A stretch of 12,741 nt of DNA from Desulfatitalea sp. (GCA_013041835.1 JABDRH010000169.1:1-12741); one strand, 5' to 3'; positions 6,201 to 12,711 are shown, counted from the first letter of the stretch. The notes: generated by a model from the letters alone, not told the origin. A program made the numbers and translations.

Positions 6201-7752
6201 CGGGACGCGACAGCGCGATATTTTGCTCCGTGAGGCCCGTGGTGTCGGTACTCTGGCCGATGGCGATGATCACCGTGTCGCCGAAAAAAGGCTGGCAGGC
6301 ATTGTCGTCATAGCTGGGGTTGAAGCGGCCATTATCATCGAACACGGCGGTACAAGTCTTGAACTCGAGACCCGACACCTTTTTATCTTTGTCGATGAAA
6401 AAACTCTTGGGGCCAAAACTGTTGACGATGTTGATGTCACCCTCCAGCGCCTCTTCGATCTCGTGCTCCCAGGCGGGCATCTGTTCGCGACTTTCCAGGC
6501 AGATCAGCGTGACGTTCTTGGCGCCCTTGCGCTTGGCGGTCAAGGCCACATCGATCGCCACATTGCCGCCGCCCACCACGATGACATCCTCGCCGATGTT
6601 CACCGCTTTGCCCATGGCCGCGTCGCGCAAAAAATCCACCCCCTGAAGCACGCCCTCGGCATCCTCGTTCTCCACGCCCAGCCGGCGGCCGCCGTGCAGG
6701 CCGATGGCCATGAAGCAGGCCTTGAAGCCGTCTTTTTTAAGGCTGTCCAAGGTAATATCCCGTCCGAAGGTGACGCCGCACTTGATCTCCACGCCCATTT
6801 TTTTGATGGTCTCGATCTCGTTGCCCAGAATATCGCGCGGCAGACGGTACTCGGGAATGCCCACGCGCATCATGCCACCCATTTCAGGCAATTTTTCGAA
6901 AATGGTGACCGCGTAACCCTGCAGGGCCAGATAATAGGCCGCCGTCAAGCCGGCCGGTCCCGAACCAATCACCGCGATCTTTTCTTCACGCTTTTCCGCT
7001 GTGATTTCGGGAACGTAGATTTCACCAGACTGGTTTTCATAATCGGCAAGGAAACGGTGAAGCTCACGAATGGCCAGCGGCTGGTCCACATCATCACGGG
7101 TGCACTCGCCCTCACAGGGATGGTGGCAGACCCGGCCACACACGCCGGGGAAGGGATGGTCCTGCTTGAACAATTTCAACGCTTCCTTGTAGCGGCCGTC
7201 GTTGATCAGGGCAATGTAGCCCTGGATGCTGACATGGGCCGGGCAGGTGGCCTTGCACGGCGCCGTGCCGCGCTTTTCGATAGCAAAGGCGCTGGGCATG
7301 CCCTGCGGGTAGAGCTTAAAGGCCGCCTTGCGCTCGCGAAGTCCTTCGTCAAAAGTGTTGGCCGTATCGATGGGGCATACCTTGGCGCACTCGCCACAAG
7401 CGGTGCACTTGTCCAGATCAATGAAGCGGGGCTTTTCCAGCAGGGTCACCTTGAAATTACCCGGCTTGCCCTCGATCTTCTCCACTTCGCTGGTGGTGTG
7501 TAAGTCGATATTCAGGTGGCGTCCCGCCTCGACCAGCTTTGGCGAAATCACGCACATGGAGCAGTCGTTTGTCGGAAAAGTCTTGTCCAGTTGGGCCATG
7601 ACGCCGCCGATGGCGCTTTTGCCCTCCACCATATGGACCAGGTAGCCCGAGTCGGCCAGGTCCAGGGAAGCTTGGATGCCGGCGATCCCGCCGCCCACCA
7701 CCATCACGGAGCCCACTACTTGTTTCTCGTCGGTCGCATTCTCGGATTGCAT
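3292..7752 (-). CDS. hdrA: Giant HdrA-type flavoprotein with inserted GltD/NfnL-like NAD(P)H:FAD module
   Basis: 1486 residues, far longer than a classical HdrA (about 650). Module 1 is HdrA-like: FAD motif VVGGGIAGIQASL at 18-30, NDCSMCVISPKL at 62-73, [4Fe-4S] CTACGECAKVCP at 116-127. It is interrupted at about 162 by a GltD/NfnL-like insert: N-terminal cluster cysteines C166, C170, C205, C209, C213, C217; FAD motif VIGSGPAGLTAA at 261-272; pyridine-nucleotide motif VVGGGNVAIDVA at 392-403; FAGGDA at 535-540. A cysteine cluster C627-C643 closes the insert, and HdrA sequence resumes (LQCIGSRD 724-731, C735-C745). From about 928 a complete second HdrA follows: C934/C936, VVGGGVAGMEAAL 1071-1083, QCVGSR 1222-1227, and two ferredoxin clusters (C1417-C1427, C1447-C1457). 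No membrane segment or CCG (HdrB) domain. Start ATG 7752 follows GAGGA. Likely the electron-transfer hub feeding MetFV through MvhD; bifurcation is inferred. Confidence 0.9.
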   Translation of the reverse strand: MQSENATDEKQVVGSVMVVGGGIAGIQASLDLADSGYLVHMVEGKSAIGGVMAQLDKTFPTNDCSMCVISPKLVEAGRHLNIDLHTTSEVEKIEGKPGNFKVTLLEKPRFIDLDKCTACGECAKVCPIDTANTFDEGLRERKAAFKLYPQGMPSAFAIEKRGTAPCKATCPAHVSIQGYIALINDGRYKEALKLFKQDHPFPGVCGRVCHHPCEGECTRDDVDQPLAIRELHRFLADYENQSGEIYVPEITAEKREEKIAVIGSGPAGLTAAYYLALQGYAVTIFEKLPEMGGMMRVGIPEYRLPRDILGNEIETIKKMGVEIKCGVTFGRDITLDSLKKDGFKACFMAIGLHGGRRLGVENEDAEGVLQGVDFLRDAAMGKAVNIGEDVIVVGGGNVAIDVALTAKRKGAKNVTLICLESREQMPAWEHEIEEALEGDINIVNSFGPKSFFIDKDKKVSGLEFKTCTAVFDDNGRFNPSYDDNACQPFFGDTVIIAIGQSTDTTGLTEQNIALSRPGGLEADPVTLQTPIDWVFAGGDAFYGPKSVVEAVACGKEAAESIHRFVNGLDLKQGREKTWEYVKPETAYEEKKARVPVRCLDPEARACNFLEVSFGYNGDEAKLEADRCLKCGICSECYQCVDACLAGAVDHGMQIRRTVVEVGSLILAPGFTPYDPSKHEYYAYANHPNVVTALEMERILSASGPYQGHLVRPSDHKEPEKIAWLQCIGSRDINKCDHSYCSAVCCMYAAKQTVIAKEHSDKALDTAVFFMDMRTYGKDFERYYMRCKDEKGVRFVRSRVHTIDPLEGDNLRLRYANDEGELVEEIFDMVVLSVGLAPNDDAVRLAGTLGVELNSHKFAKTSDLTPVATNREGIYVCGVFQGPKDIPQSVMEASAAASAAAKNLAAARGTLIRSRQLPPELDVTEQAPRIGVFVCNCGINIGGVADVPAVREYAKTLPHVVHVEDNLFTCSQDTQDKMKEVIQEMGINRVVVASCSPRTHEPLFQETIREAGLNKYLFEMANIRDQNTWVHMNNPDMATAKAKDLVRMAVAKAAYVEPLHQVSLEVQRAGLVVGGGVAGMEAALGMADQGFQTHLVERSDHLGGNALWLRTTWQGESVKPYVEGLIERVQRHPKIKTYFNSEVIETAGILGNFATTVATGGESMTTITVEHGVTVLAAGGREYQPTEYAYGQHPNILTHKEMDEALTAGDPRALKAESVAFIQCVGSRIPERPSCSRICCTHSVKSAITLKQKNPETNVFILYRDIRTYGFREDLYRKAREMGVIFIRFDLDAPPVVGVTDGTPSVTVKDHILGRPIELNPDLLVLATAVLPNENKDLYELFKVPINAEGFLVEAHAKLRPVDFASEGIFMAGLAHYPKSIDETIAQAQAAVSRASTILSKEAIWVGGVTAVVNPDRCAVCLTCVRTCPYHVPYIGQEGYAVIDPAGCQGCGCCVAECPGKAITLKHFTDEQLIAKTAALFTECKAG

Positions 7753-7770
7753 TGATATTCCTCGCTTTTA

Positions 7771-7844
7771 GTTCCGTTGGGCCGTTGGGCCGTTGATCCG
7801 TTTGCCCGTTGGTCCGTTTGCCCGTTGCCCGTTAGCGGCAACGG
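7771..7844. repeat. Degenerate 7-8 bp tandem repeats in the hdrA leader
   Basis: The plus strand repeats CCGTTGGG, CCGTTGAT, CCGTTTGC, CCGTTGGT and CCGTTGCC units over about 70 bases. The run ends in an inverted CCGTTAGCGGCAACGG. It lies within the predicted 5' untranslated leader of the hdrA operon (transcription start near 7855), between the sigma-54 promoter and the hdrA ribosome binding site. The terminal GTTAGCGGCAAC can fold into a small hairpin. No role is known. Confidence 0.7.
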
Positions 7845-7866
7845 TAAGTTTAGCGAAGAAAGTATC

Positions 7867-7881
7867 GCAATGGATGTGCCA
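7867..7881 (-). promoter_or_regulatory. Sigma-54 (RpoN) promoter for the hdrA-mvhD-metV-metF operon
   Basis: The minus strand reads TGGCAC-ATCCA-TTGC. It matches the -24/-12 consensus TGGCAC-N5-TTGC, with the diagnostic GG and GC exactly 10 bases apart. Transcription would start near 7855, leaving a leader of about 100 bases before the hdrA ATG at 7752. A sigma-54 activator with an intact GAFTGA loop is encoded divergently at 8152. The match and orientation make this one of the stronger site predictions in the window. Confidence 0.78.
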
Positions 7882-7889
7882 AAATGGCA
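7877..7889. promoter_or_regulatory. Palindromic site 1 (TGCCAAAATGGCA), overlaps the -24 element
   Basis: A perfect palindrome with 5-bp arms TGCCA/TGGCA and a 3-bp A-rich centre. It shares its arm with the -24 box of the hdrA promoter, so it may be coincidental or allow regulator binding to block RNA polymerase. Sites 2-4 share the pattern TKCCA-N3-TGG. Confidence 0.45.
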
Positions 7890-7981
7890 TTTTTAGTAAA
7901 ATATGTATAATTACAGTTGGTTTTGAACCATGAGGGCATCGAGAAGGCAGTGCTGCAACATTAGAATAAGCTGGACAACTA

Positions 7982-7994
7982 TGCCAAAATGGGA
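7982..7994. promoter_or_regulatory. Palindromic site 2 (TGCCAAAATGGGA), putative upstream activator site
   Basis: Matches site 1 at 12 of 13 positions. Its centre is about 133 bases upstream of the predicted hdrA transcription start, within the usual range for enhancer sites of NtrC-type activators. Confidence 0.5.
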
Positions 7995-8041
7995 TATTTT
8001 GCACAAGATCAGGTTTGATAACAGCTAATTACGAACAAACG

Positions 8042-8054
8042 TGCCATATTGGAA
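8042..8054. promoter_or_regulatory. Palindromic site 3 (TGCCATATTGGAA), putative upstream activator site
   Basis: Same 5-3-5 pattern, with arms TGCCA and TGGAA. Its centre is about 193 bases upstream of the predicted hdrA start and about 100 bases before the divergent regulator gene, so it could serve both activation and autoregulation. Confidence 0.5.
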
Positions 8055-8070
8055 TATTATTCGATGGACA

Positions 8071-8083
8071 TTCCAAAATGGAA
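8071..8083. promoter_or_regulatory. Palindromic site 4 (TTCCAAAATGGAA), putative upstream activator site
   Basis: A perfect palindrome with arms TTCCA/TGGAA and centre AAA. Its centre is 29 bases from that of site 3 and about 70 bases before the regulator start codon. A half-site-like ATTCCAATG follows at about 8094. Sites 3 and 4 form a close pair, as NtrC-family dimers often bind. Confidence 0.5.
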
Positions 8084-8105
8084 CACCTTCTTAATTCCAA
8101 TGAGG

Positions 8106-8146
8106 GCCACGGACCAACAGGCAAACGGCCCATCGGACCCCCAACG
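8106..8146. repeat. Degenerate 7-8 bp repeats, inverted orientation, upstream of the sigma-54 regulator
   Basis: The plus strand reads CCACGGACCAACAGG, CAAACGGCCCATCGG, ACCCCCAACG, the reverse complement of the CCGTTGG-type units at 7771-7844. It runs almost to the start codon at 8152 and takes the place of a normal Shine-Dalgarno. The repeats thus face each other across the divergent promoter region. Confidence 0.55.
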
Positions 8147-8151
8147 AAACC

Positions 8152-9525
8152 ATGAACCCCATCATCCTCATCGACGACGACCCCGACTACCTCGAACTGA
8201 TGGCCGGCAAGCTCAGGCAGCTCGGTTATGGCAACTTGCGCCTGGAGGACAATCCATTGAATGCGGCGGCAGCCTTCGAAACCGGTGAGCTGTACGACCT
8301 GGCGCTGATCGACATGACCATGCCCGAAATGGACGGCATGGCCCTGCTGGACCACATTAAAAACACCAGCCCGGGCACCGAGTGCATCATGGTCACGGCC
8401 ATCAACGAGGCGCGCACGGCCGTGGAATGTCTGCGAAGGGGAGCGTATGACTATCTGGTAAAACCGGTGGCCAAGGATGTACTGGCCCTGACCTTGCCCC
8501 GAGCCCTGGAGCGTAAACGGCTGCTGGACATCCTGGACCTGGAAAAAGGCCAATCCCGCCCCCGCCTGAACAATCCGGCCCCCTTCGAACCGATAATCAC
8601 CCATTCCAAGGCCATGTTACGGGTGCTCAAGGAAGCCGAACTGCACGCAGCGAGCAACGTGCCGATCCTCATCACCGGCGAAAGCGGCACCGGCAAGGAG
8701 CTGCTGGCCTGGGCCATTCACAACGCCAGCCCCAGAGCCTCTTTCGCCTTTACCCCCATCAACATGGCTTCGGTTTCGGCCACATTGTTTGAGGCGGAAT
8801 TTTTTGGCCACACCAAAGGGGCGTTTACCGGTGCGGGGGCATCGCGCACCGGCTTTCTCGAACATACCCACCGGGGCACCCTCTTTCTGGATGAAATCGG
8901 AGACCTGCCCCTGGAACTGCAAGGCAAACTGCTGCGGGTGCTCCAGGAAGGCGAATTCTCCCGGGTGGGCAGTAACGAGCGCGTTCGGGTGGACTTGCGC
9001 TTCATCGCCGCCACCAACGAAGACCTGGACCGCATGATCAACCGCAAAGCCTTTCGCAAGGATCTTTATTACCGCATCCGCGGCGGCTGGCTTCACCTGC
9101 CGCCGCTTCGCGAGCGCAGCGACGACATCCCGCTGCTGGTCGATGCCTTCCTGGCCAAGTACCATGCCGAAAGCGTCGCCGCACGGCGCATCACTCAAAC
9201 CGCCCTGGCGCACTTGGCAGCCTACGCCTGGCCAGGCAACGTGCGCGAACTCAAATCAACCGTCCAGTCGGCCGCAAACCTGGCCCAGGGGCGTCCCATC
9301 GACACCCGGCACCTGCCCGAGCACATGCAGGCGCCGCCCCGGGCCCGGCCAACCGGACCGCGTGAAAAAACGACCCGTTTGGTTCGCCCGCTGGCCGAAG
9401 TGGAAAAAGAGCACATCCTGGCGGTCTACAATCATCTGGAACAGAACAAATCCCGGTCGGCCACGGCCTTGGGCATCGGCTTGAATACCCTGCGACGCAA
9501 ACTGGCCGGGTATGGCATCGGGTAG
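8152..9525 (+). CDS. Sigma-54-dependent response regulator (NtrC family)
   Basis: 457 residues, the standard length and order for the family. Receiver 3-120: acidic D8-D10 (LIDDDP), phospho-acceptor D54 (LIDMTMPEMDG), T82 (MVTAIN), K104-P105. AAA+ domain about 145-380: Walker A GESGTGKE at 176-183, GAFTGA sigma-54 contact loop at 223-228, Walker B TLFLDEIGD at 243-251, AATNEDLD at 286-293, DLYYRIR at 304-310, and WPGNVREL at 360-367. A Fis-type helix-turn-helix lies at about 415-453 (SATALGIGLNTLRRKL). It activates RpoN promoters in response to a kinase. It is divergent from the hdrA operon, which has a sigma-54 promoter and palindromes in the shared intergenic region, so control of that operon and of itself is the natural inference. 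The start is set by the receiver's beta-1; no clear Shine-Dalgarno precedes it. Confidence 0.93.
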   Translation: MNPIILIDDDPDYLELMAGKLRQLGYGNLRLEDNPLNAAAAFETGELYDLALIDMTMPEMDGMALLDHIKNTSPGTECIMVTAINEARTAVECLRRGAYDYLVKPVAKDVLALTLPRALERKRLLDILDLEKGQSRPRLNNPAPFEPIITHSKAMLRVLKEAELHAASNVPILITGESGTGKELLAWAIHNASPRASFAFTPINMASVSATLFEAEFFGHTKGAFTGAGASRTGFLEHTHRGTLFLDEIGDLPLELQGKLLRVLQEGEFSRVGSNERVRVDLRFIAATNEDLDRMINRKAFRKDLYYRIRGGWLHLPPLRERSDDIPLLVDAFLAKYHAESVAARRITQTALAHLAAYAWPGNVRELKSTVQSAANLAQGRPIDTRHLPEHMQAPPRARPTGPREKTTRLVRPLAEVEKEHILAVYNHLEQNKSRSATALGIGLNTLRRKLAGYGIG

Positions 9526-9577
9526 CAAGTACCACTTGATCGGTCCATCTTTGACACCACCCCCACTGATGTTGCAT

Positions 9578-9601
9578 AAAAACCAAGATTATCTTGTTTT
9601 T
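9578..9601. terminator. Bidirectional rho-independent terminator between convergent genes
   Basis: AAAAAC, CAAGA-TTA-TCTTG, then TTTTT on the plus strand: a short stem with a T-run on the right and an A-run on the left, so it works as a hairpin plus U-tract in both directions. It lies between the sigma-54 regulator (ends 9525) and the hybrid kinase, whose TAA stop at 9602-9600 overlaps its end. The stem is only 5 bp plus A-T extension, so it may be weak. Confidence 0.6.
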
Positions 9602-12005
9602 AATGGATGGCGCCATTGCCTTCCCCATTAATATATCTTTCAATAATGGCAAAAAGCCTTTCTGAATCGATAGGTTTTGAAAGGTAGTCATTCATTCCGA
9701 TTTCCAAACATTTATCACGATCGCCTTTCATCGCATAGGCTGTAAGGGCAATGATCGTGACGTCATGATTTAGAACACTAGAATTGGGGTCCCGAATTAT
9801 TCTCGTGGCTTCATATCCATCCATGACCGGCATCTGTATATCCATTAAAACAATATCATAGTCGATCATTTCAAGGGCTTTTACAGCTTCTTTACCATTG
9901 GCGACCGCGTTTGCCATATAACCGAACTTTTCAAGCAGGTGCAAAGCCAATTTCTGATTGATGACATTGTCTTCAACAAGCAAAATTTTATCTTTCTTCA
10001 CCTTTTCTTTTGTTGAATGACAGGGTAAGGGTATCAGATGGGGGCGTTCTTGTTTATCATGACACGTATTGGAAAGTACCGCCTCAATACAATCGCGAAG
10101 TTGAGAAGGCTTAACTGGCTTTGTTAGGTATCCGTTAAATCCGATGCGTTTCATATACGACGCATCACCTGCATTACCCTTCGAAGCAAGCATGATCAAC
10201 ATCGTATCCGAGAGGACGGGGCTTGCCTTGATCGCATGACCCAGCTCCGCCCCATTCATTCCAGGCATCTGCATGTCCGTAATGACAAGGTCAAAGGGAG
10301 CACCGACACCGGCAACGGCGTTGAGCAACTTCAAGGCGACTTCCGCGCTTTGCGCGGTATCACAGTTGAATCCCCAGGCGCTCAGATATCCTTCAAGGAT
10401 TTTCATGTTGGTGAGGCTGCCATCAACGACAAGTACTCTTTTATCTGATATTTCAACCGGCATGACATGCTCACCTTCATCAACGTAAGCTTGCTTGCCA
10501 AAAACAACTGTAAACCAGAAGGTTGACCCTTTGCCCAACTCGCTCTTGACGCCAATTTTCCCGCCCATCATTTCAACCAGCTTTTTGGATATCGAAAGCC
10601 CCAAACCGGTTCCTTCATACTTTCTTGTAGTGGAGGCATCCGCCTGGTAAAAGGACTTAAACAACTTGTTTATGTCATAGTCTGCTATCCCAATGCCCGT
10701 ATCCGTGACGGAAAATTTAATTGTGACATTGCTTTCGGACATTTCTTCGAGAGCTATGTCTACATGAATGCAACCCTTTTCTGTGAATTTTACCGCGTTA
10801 TTGGTAAGATTAATGATCACTTGGCGAAGCCTTCCGGGATCTCCATTTACCAAGGACGGCACCTCATGATGGATATCATAGGTTAATTCCAGTCCTTTTT
10901 CTTGGGCGTTAAGGGCGGGCAGTTCTACCACTTCTTGCATCGCGCTTCTTAAATTGAAACCCATTATTTCAAGGTCCATCTTACCCGCTTCAATTTTTGA
11001 AAAATCAAGTATATCGTTAATAATCGAAAGCAAAGAGTCCGCGCTCCTACGAATCGTCTGCAGGTATTCCTTTTGCTGATCGTTTAAAGCCGTGTCAAGC
11101 AAAAGACCAGTCATCCCTATTACGCCGTTCATGGGTGTTCTTATCTCATGGCTCATATTGGCAAGAAACTCACTCTTGGATTTATTTGCTTCATCCGCGG
11201 CTTGAATGGCTTCCTTCAAACTGTTTTCAGCCTGCTTTCGGGTTGATATATCTCTGACCATACCAAGCAAAAACCTGTTGTTTCCGGATTCATACAATGA
11301 CAATTTAACTTCAACAGGAAACGTGGAACCATCTTTTCTTTTGTGAATTCCCTCAAATGTTATGGGCACCCCGGGAACCATCTGCTCCCATTTTTCAAGA
11401 TGGCTGCCAGGTTCAAAATCAATATCAATATCCTTTATGCTCAAGCATGCCAACTCTTTTCTGGAATATCCCAATGACTCGCACGCATACTGGTTAAAAT
11501 CCAAAATATTACCTTCAAAGTCGTGTATAAAAAGCGTATCTTTTGAATGTTCCAAGAAGTATTGGAGACGTATTTCGTTTTTGCGCAGCATTTCATCATT
11601 TCTCTTTTTGTCGGTTATATCGCGAACGACACATAGAAATGCTGCTTTGTCATTATACCTCGTTTTAGCAGTGGACAGCCGGACAAATCTTAACTTTTCA
11701 TCGGGGTGATTGATCGAGACCTCGAGGTTTTTGAAAGGTATATTCTTTTTTATACCATTGATTAGATTTCGCTCACCCTCTTCTCCGGCCAGAACAAAGG
11801 GGACAAAATCAAATATGGACTTGCCTATGACTTCATCCATATTTGATATACCCATTATCTTTTGGAAAGAACTGTTTGCAAAGCAGAGAACGCCCTTATC
11901 CAATATACATAATCCATCTGGAATAAGATCAATGATAGCCTCATTGAAAAGCTCTATGTCTTGAATTCTTTTCCGAAGTTTTTCAACAATCTTGGTTTCC
12001 GCCAT
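9600..12005 (-). CDS. Soluble hybrid sensor histidine kinase (PAS-PAS-HisKA-HATPase-REC-REC)
   Basis: 801 residues from the ATG at 12005, which has GGAGGA 7 bases upstream; a longer TTG start at 12020 would put that Shine-Dalgarno inside the gene. Order: short coiled helix, PAS 1 (about 17-134, ending VVRDITDKK), PAS 2 (about 145-257, ending GMVRDIST), dimerisation domain with phospho-His H286 (MSHEIRTPMNG), ATPase domain (N399/N403, DTGIGI 435-440, GTGLGLSI 465-472), receiver 1 (D577, K629) and receiver 2 (E678-D679, D722, T755, K777). Receiver 1 has VVDGS where VVDDx is usual, so one metal-binding acid is missing. No membrane segment and no HPt domain: it senses something cytosolic and needs an external phosphotransfer partner or acts by receiver 2. 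It is AT-richer than its neighbours and convergent with the sigma-54 regulator; pairing with that regulator is possible but not shown. Confidence 0.9.
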   Translation of the reverse strand: MAETKIVEKLRKRIQDIELFNEAIIDLIPDGLCILDKGVLCFANSSFQKIMGISNMDEVIGKSIFDFVPFVLAGEEGERNLINGIKKNIPFKNLEVSINHPDEKLRFVRLSTAKTRYNDKAAFLCVVRDITDKKRNDEMLRKNEIRLQYFLEHSKDTLFIHDFEGNILDFNQYACESLGYSRKELACLSIKDIDIDFEPGSHLEKWEQMVPGVPITFEGIHKRKDGSTFPVEVKLSLYESGNNRFLLGMVRDISTRKQAENSLKEAIQAADEANKSKSEFLANMSHEIRTPMNGVIGMTGLLLDTALNDQQKEYLQTIRRSADSLLSIINDILDFSKIEAGKMDLEIMGFNLRSAMQEVVELPALNAQEKGLELTYDIHHEVPSLVNGDPGRLRQVIINLTNNAVKFTEKGCIHVDIALEEMSESNVTIKFSVTDTGIGIADYDINKLFKSFYQADASTTRKYEGTGLGLSISKKLVEMMGGKIGVKSELGKGSTFWFTVVFGKQAYVDEGEHVMPVEISDKRVLVVDGSLTNMKILEGYLSAWGFNCDTAQSAEVALKLLNAVAGVGAPFDLVITDMQMPGMNGAELGHAIKASPVLSDTMLIMLASKGNAGDASYMKRIGFNGYLTKPVKPSQLRDCIEAVLSNTCHDKQERPHLIPLPCHSTKEKVKKDKILLVEDNVINQKLALHLLEKFGYMANAVANGKEAVKALEMIDYDIVLMDIQMPVMDGYEATRIIRDPNSSVLNHDVTIIALTAYAMKGDRDKCLEIGMNDYLSKPIDSERLFAIIERYINGEGNGAIH

Positions 12006-12265
12006 CTGCAAATCCTCCAATGAAAAAATAACTGCGCCGCAATCGCAGAAAGCAACTCTATCAAATCATTGATTGACCTTTTCTCGGCTTGCTTCAGGAT
12101 CGTGTAGTACCGGTTCAAGCCCTACCCGCTCAAAAAGCGCTGCAAGCGTGCGACCCAGGATGCCGACCCTATGAGAACCCATCGCCAGAAGGGAAAGAGG
12201 CTTGACATCCGTGGCAGCGATTAGGCCTCTATCCTCAATAAGGGTTAGGTTCCTTTGATGACTTT

Positions 12266-12297
12266 ACCCAATATGGGGGTGTTACGCAATATTGGGT
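12266..12297. repeat. Perfect 9-bp inverted repeat (ACCCAATAT / ATATTGGGT)
   Basis: ACCCAATAT at 12266-12274 and its exact complement at 12289-12297 are separated by 14 bases. There is no T-run, so it is more like an operator pair or an inactive hairpin than a terminator. It falls in the gene-poor stretch upstream of the hybrid kinase. Confidence 0.5.
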
Positions 12298-12711
12298 CAA
12301 CAATCGTGAACGGCGAAACCAATACCGTGAGGTGACACAGGCCGGTTCGCAGGCCGACATCCCCTTCCGCCGCCCGATGAATCGTGTCGAAATGGCGCTG
12401 GCCAAGGTCGCCTCCCGGCTGCTGTCCATTCACACCGCCAGCGTCAAGCATCTGGACCTGGGCTCCGGTGAGCCCCTATCCGGCTGCGGGACGATATCGC
12501 AAGCCGGCGACAGCCACCACCGCTGACCGTACACATGGATAAACCGGCAATCGGTATTGTATTTAACCAAATAGCTCAGATAAGTTATCATTCCAATATC
12601 TTGCAGCATTTGACCATATGGATTATACATAGCACGGTATGATTAATATGGAAGAGATCGACGCCGGATTAAAACTCATCTTGGGTTTATAGGTGCGCCA
12701 TATCTGGCTGC

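Noticed and set aside
5695..7503. Long plus-strand open frame (602 codons), also 3109-4308 and 4360-5199
   Set aside because: These lie antisense to the hdrA gene and have low-complexity, His/Gly/Ala-rich translations typical of the reverse frame of GC-rich coding DNA.
3292..7752. Reading the large protein as glutamate synthase small subunit or NfnB
   Set aside because: The GltD-like part is only the inserted middle third; both ends carry HdrA-specific motifs and ferredoxin clusters, and no gltB or nfnA neighbour is present.
7990..8003. TGGGATATTTTGCA as a plus-strand sigma-54 promoter for the regulator gene
   Set aside because: The GG and GC are only 8 bases apart instead of 10, so it does not meet the -24/-12 spacing rule.
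7768..8004. Minus-strand 78-residue frame in the hdrA upstream region
   Set aside because: It translates the tandem repeats and palindromes (NGQRANGPTGKRINGPTAQRN); it would span the sigma-54 promoter and has no family.
8152..8604. Minus-strand 191-residue frame opposite the sigma-54 regulator (8029-8604), and similar at 8617-9213
   Set aside because: Antisense shadows of a complete, motif-rich NtrC-family gene.
12003..12020. Longer kinase start at TTG 12020
   Set aside because: The GGAGGA at 12013-12018 is ideally placed for the ATG at 12005, and the five extra residues would overlap that site.
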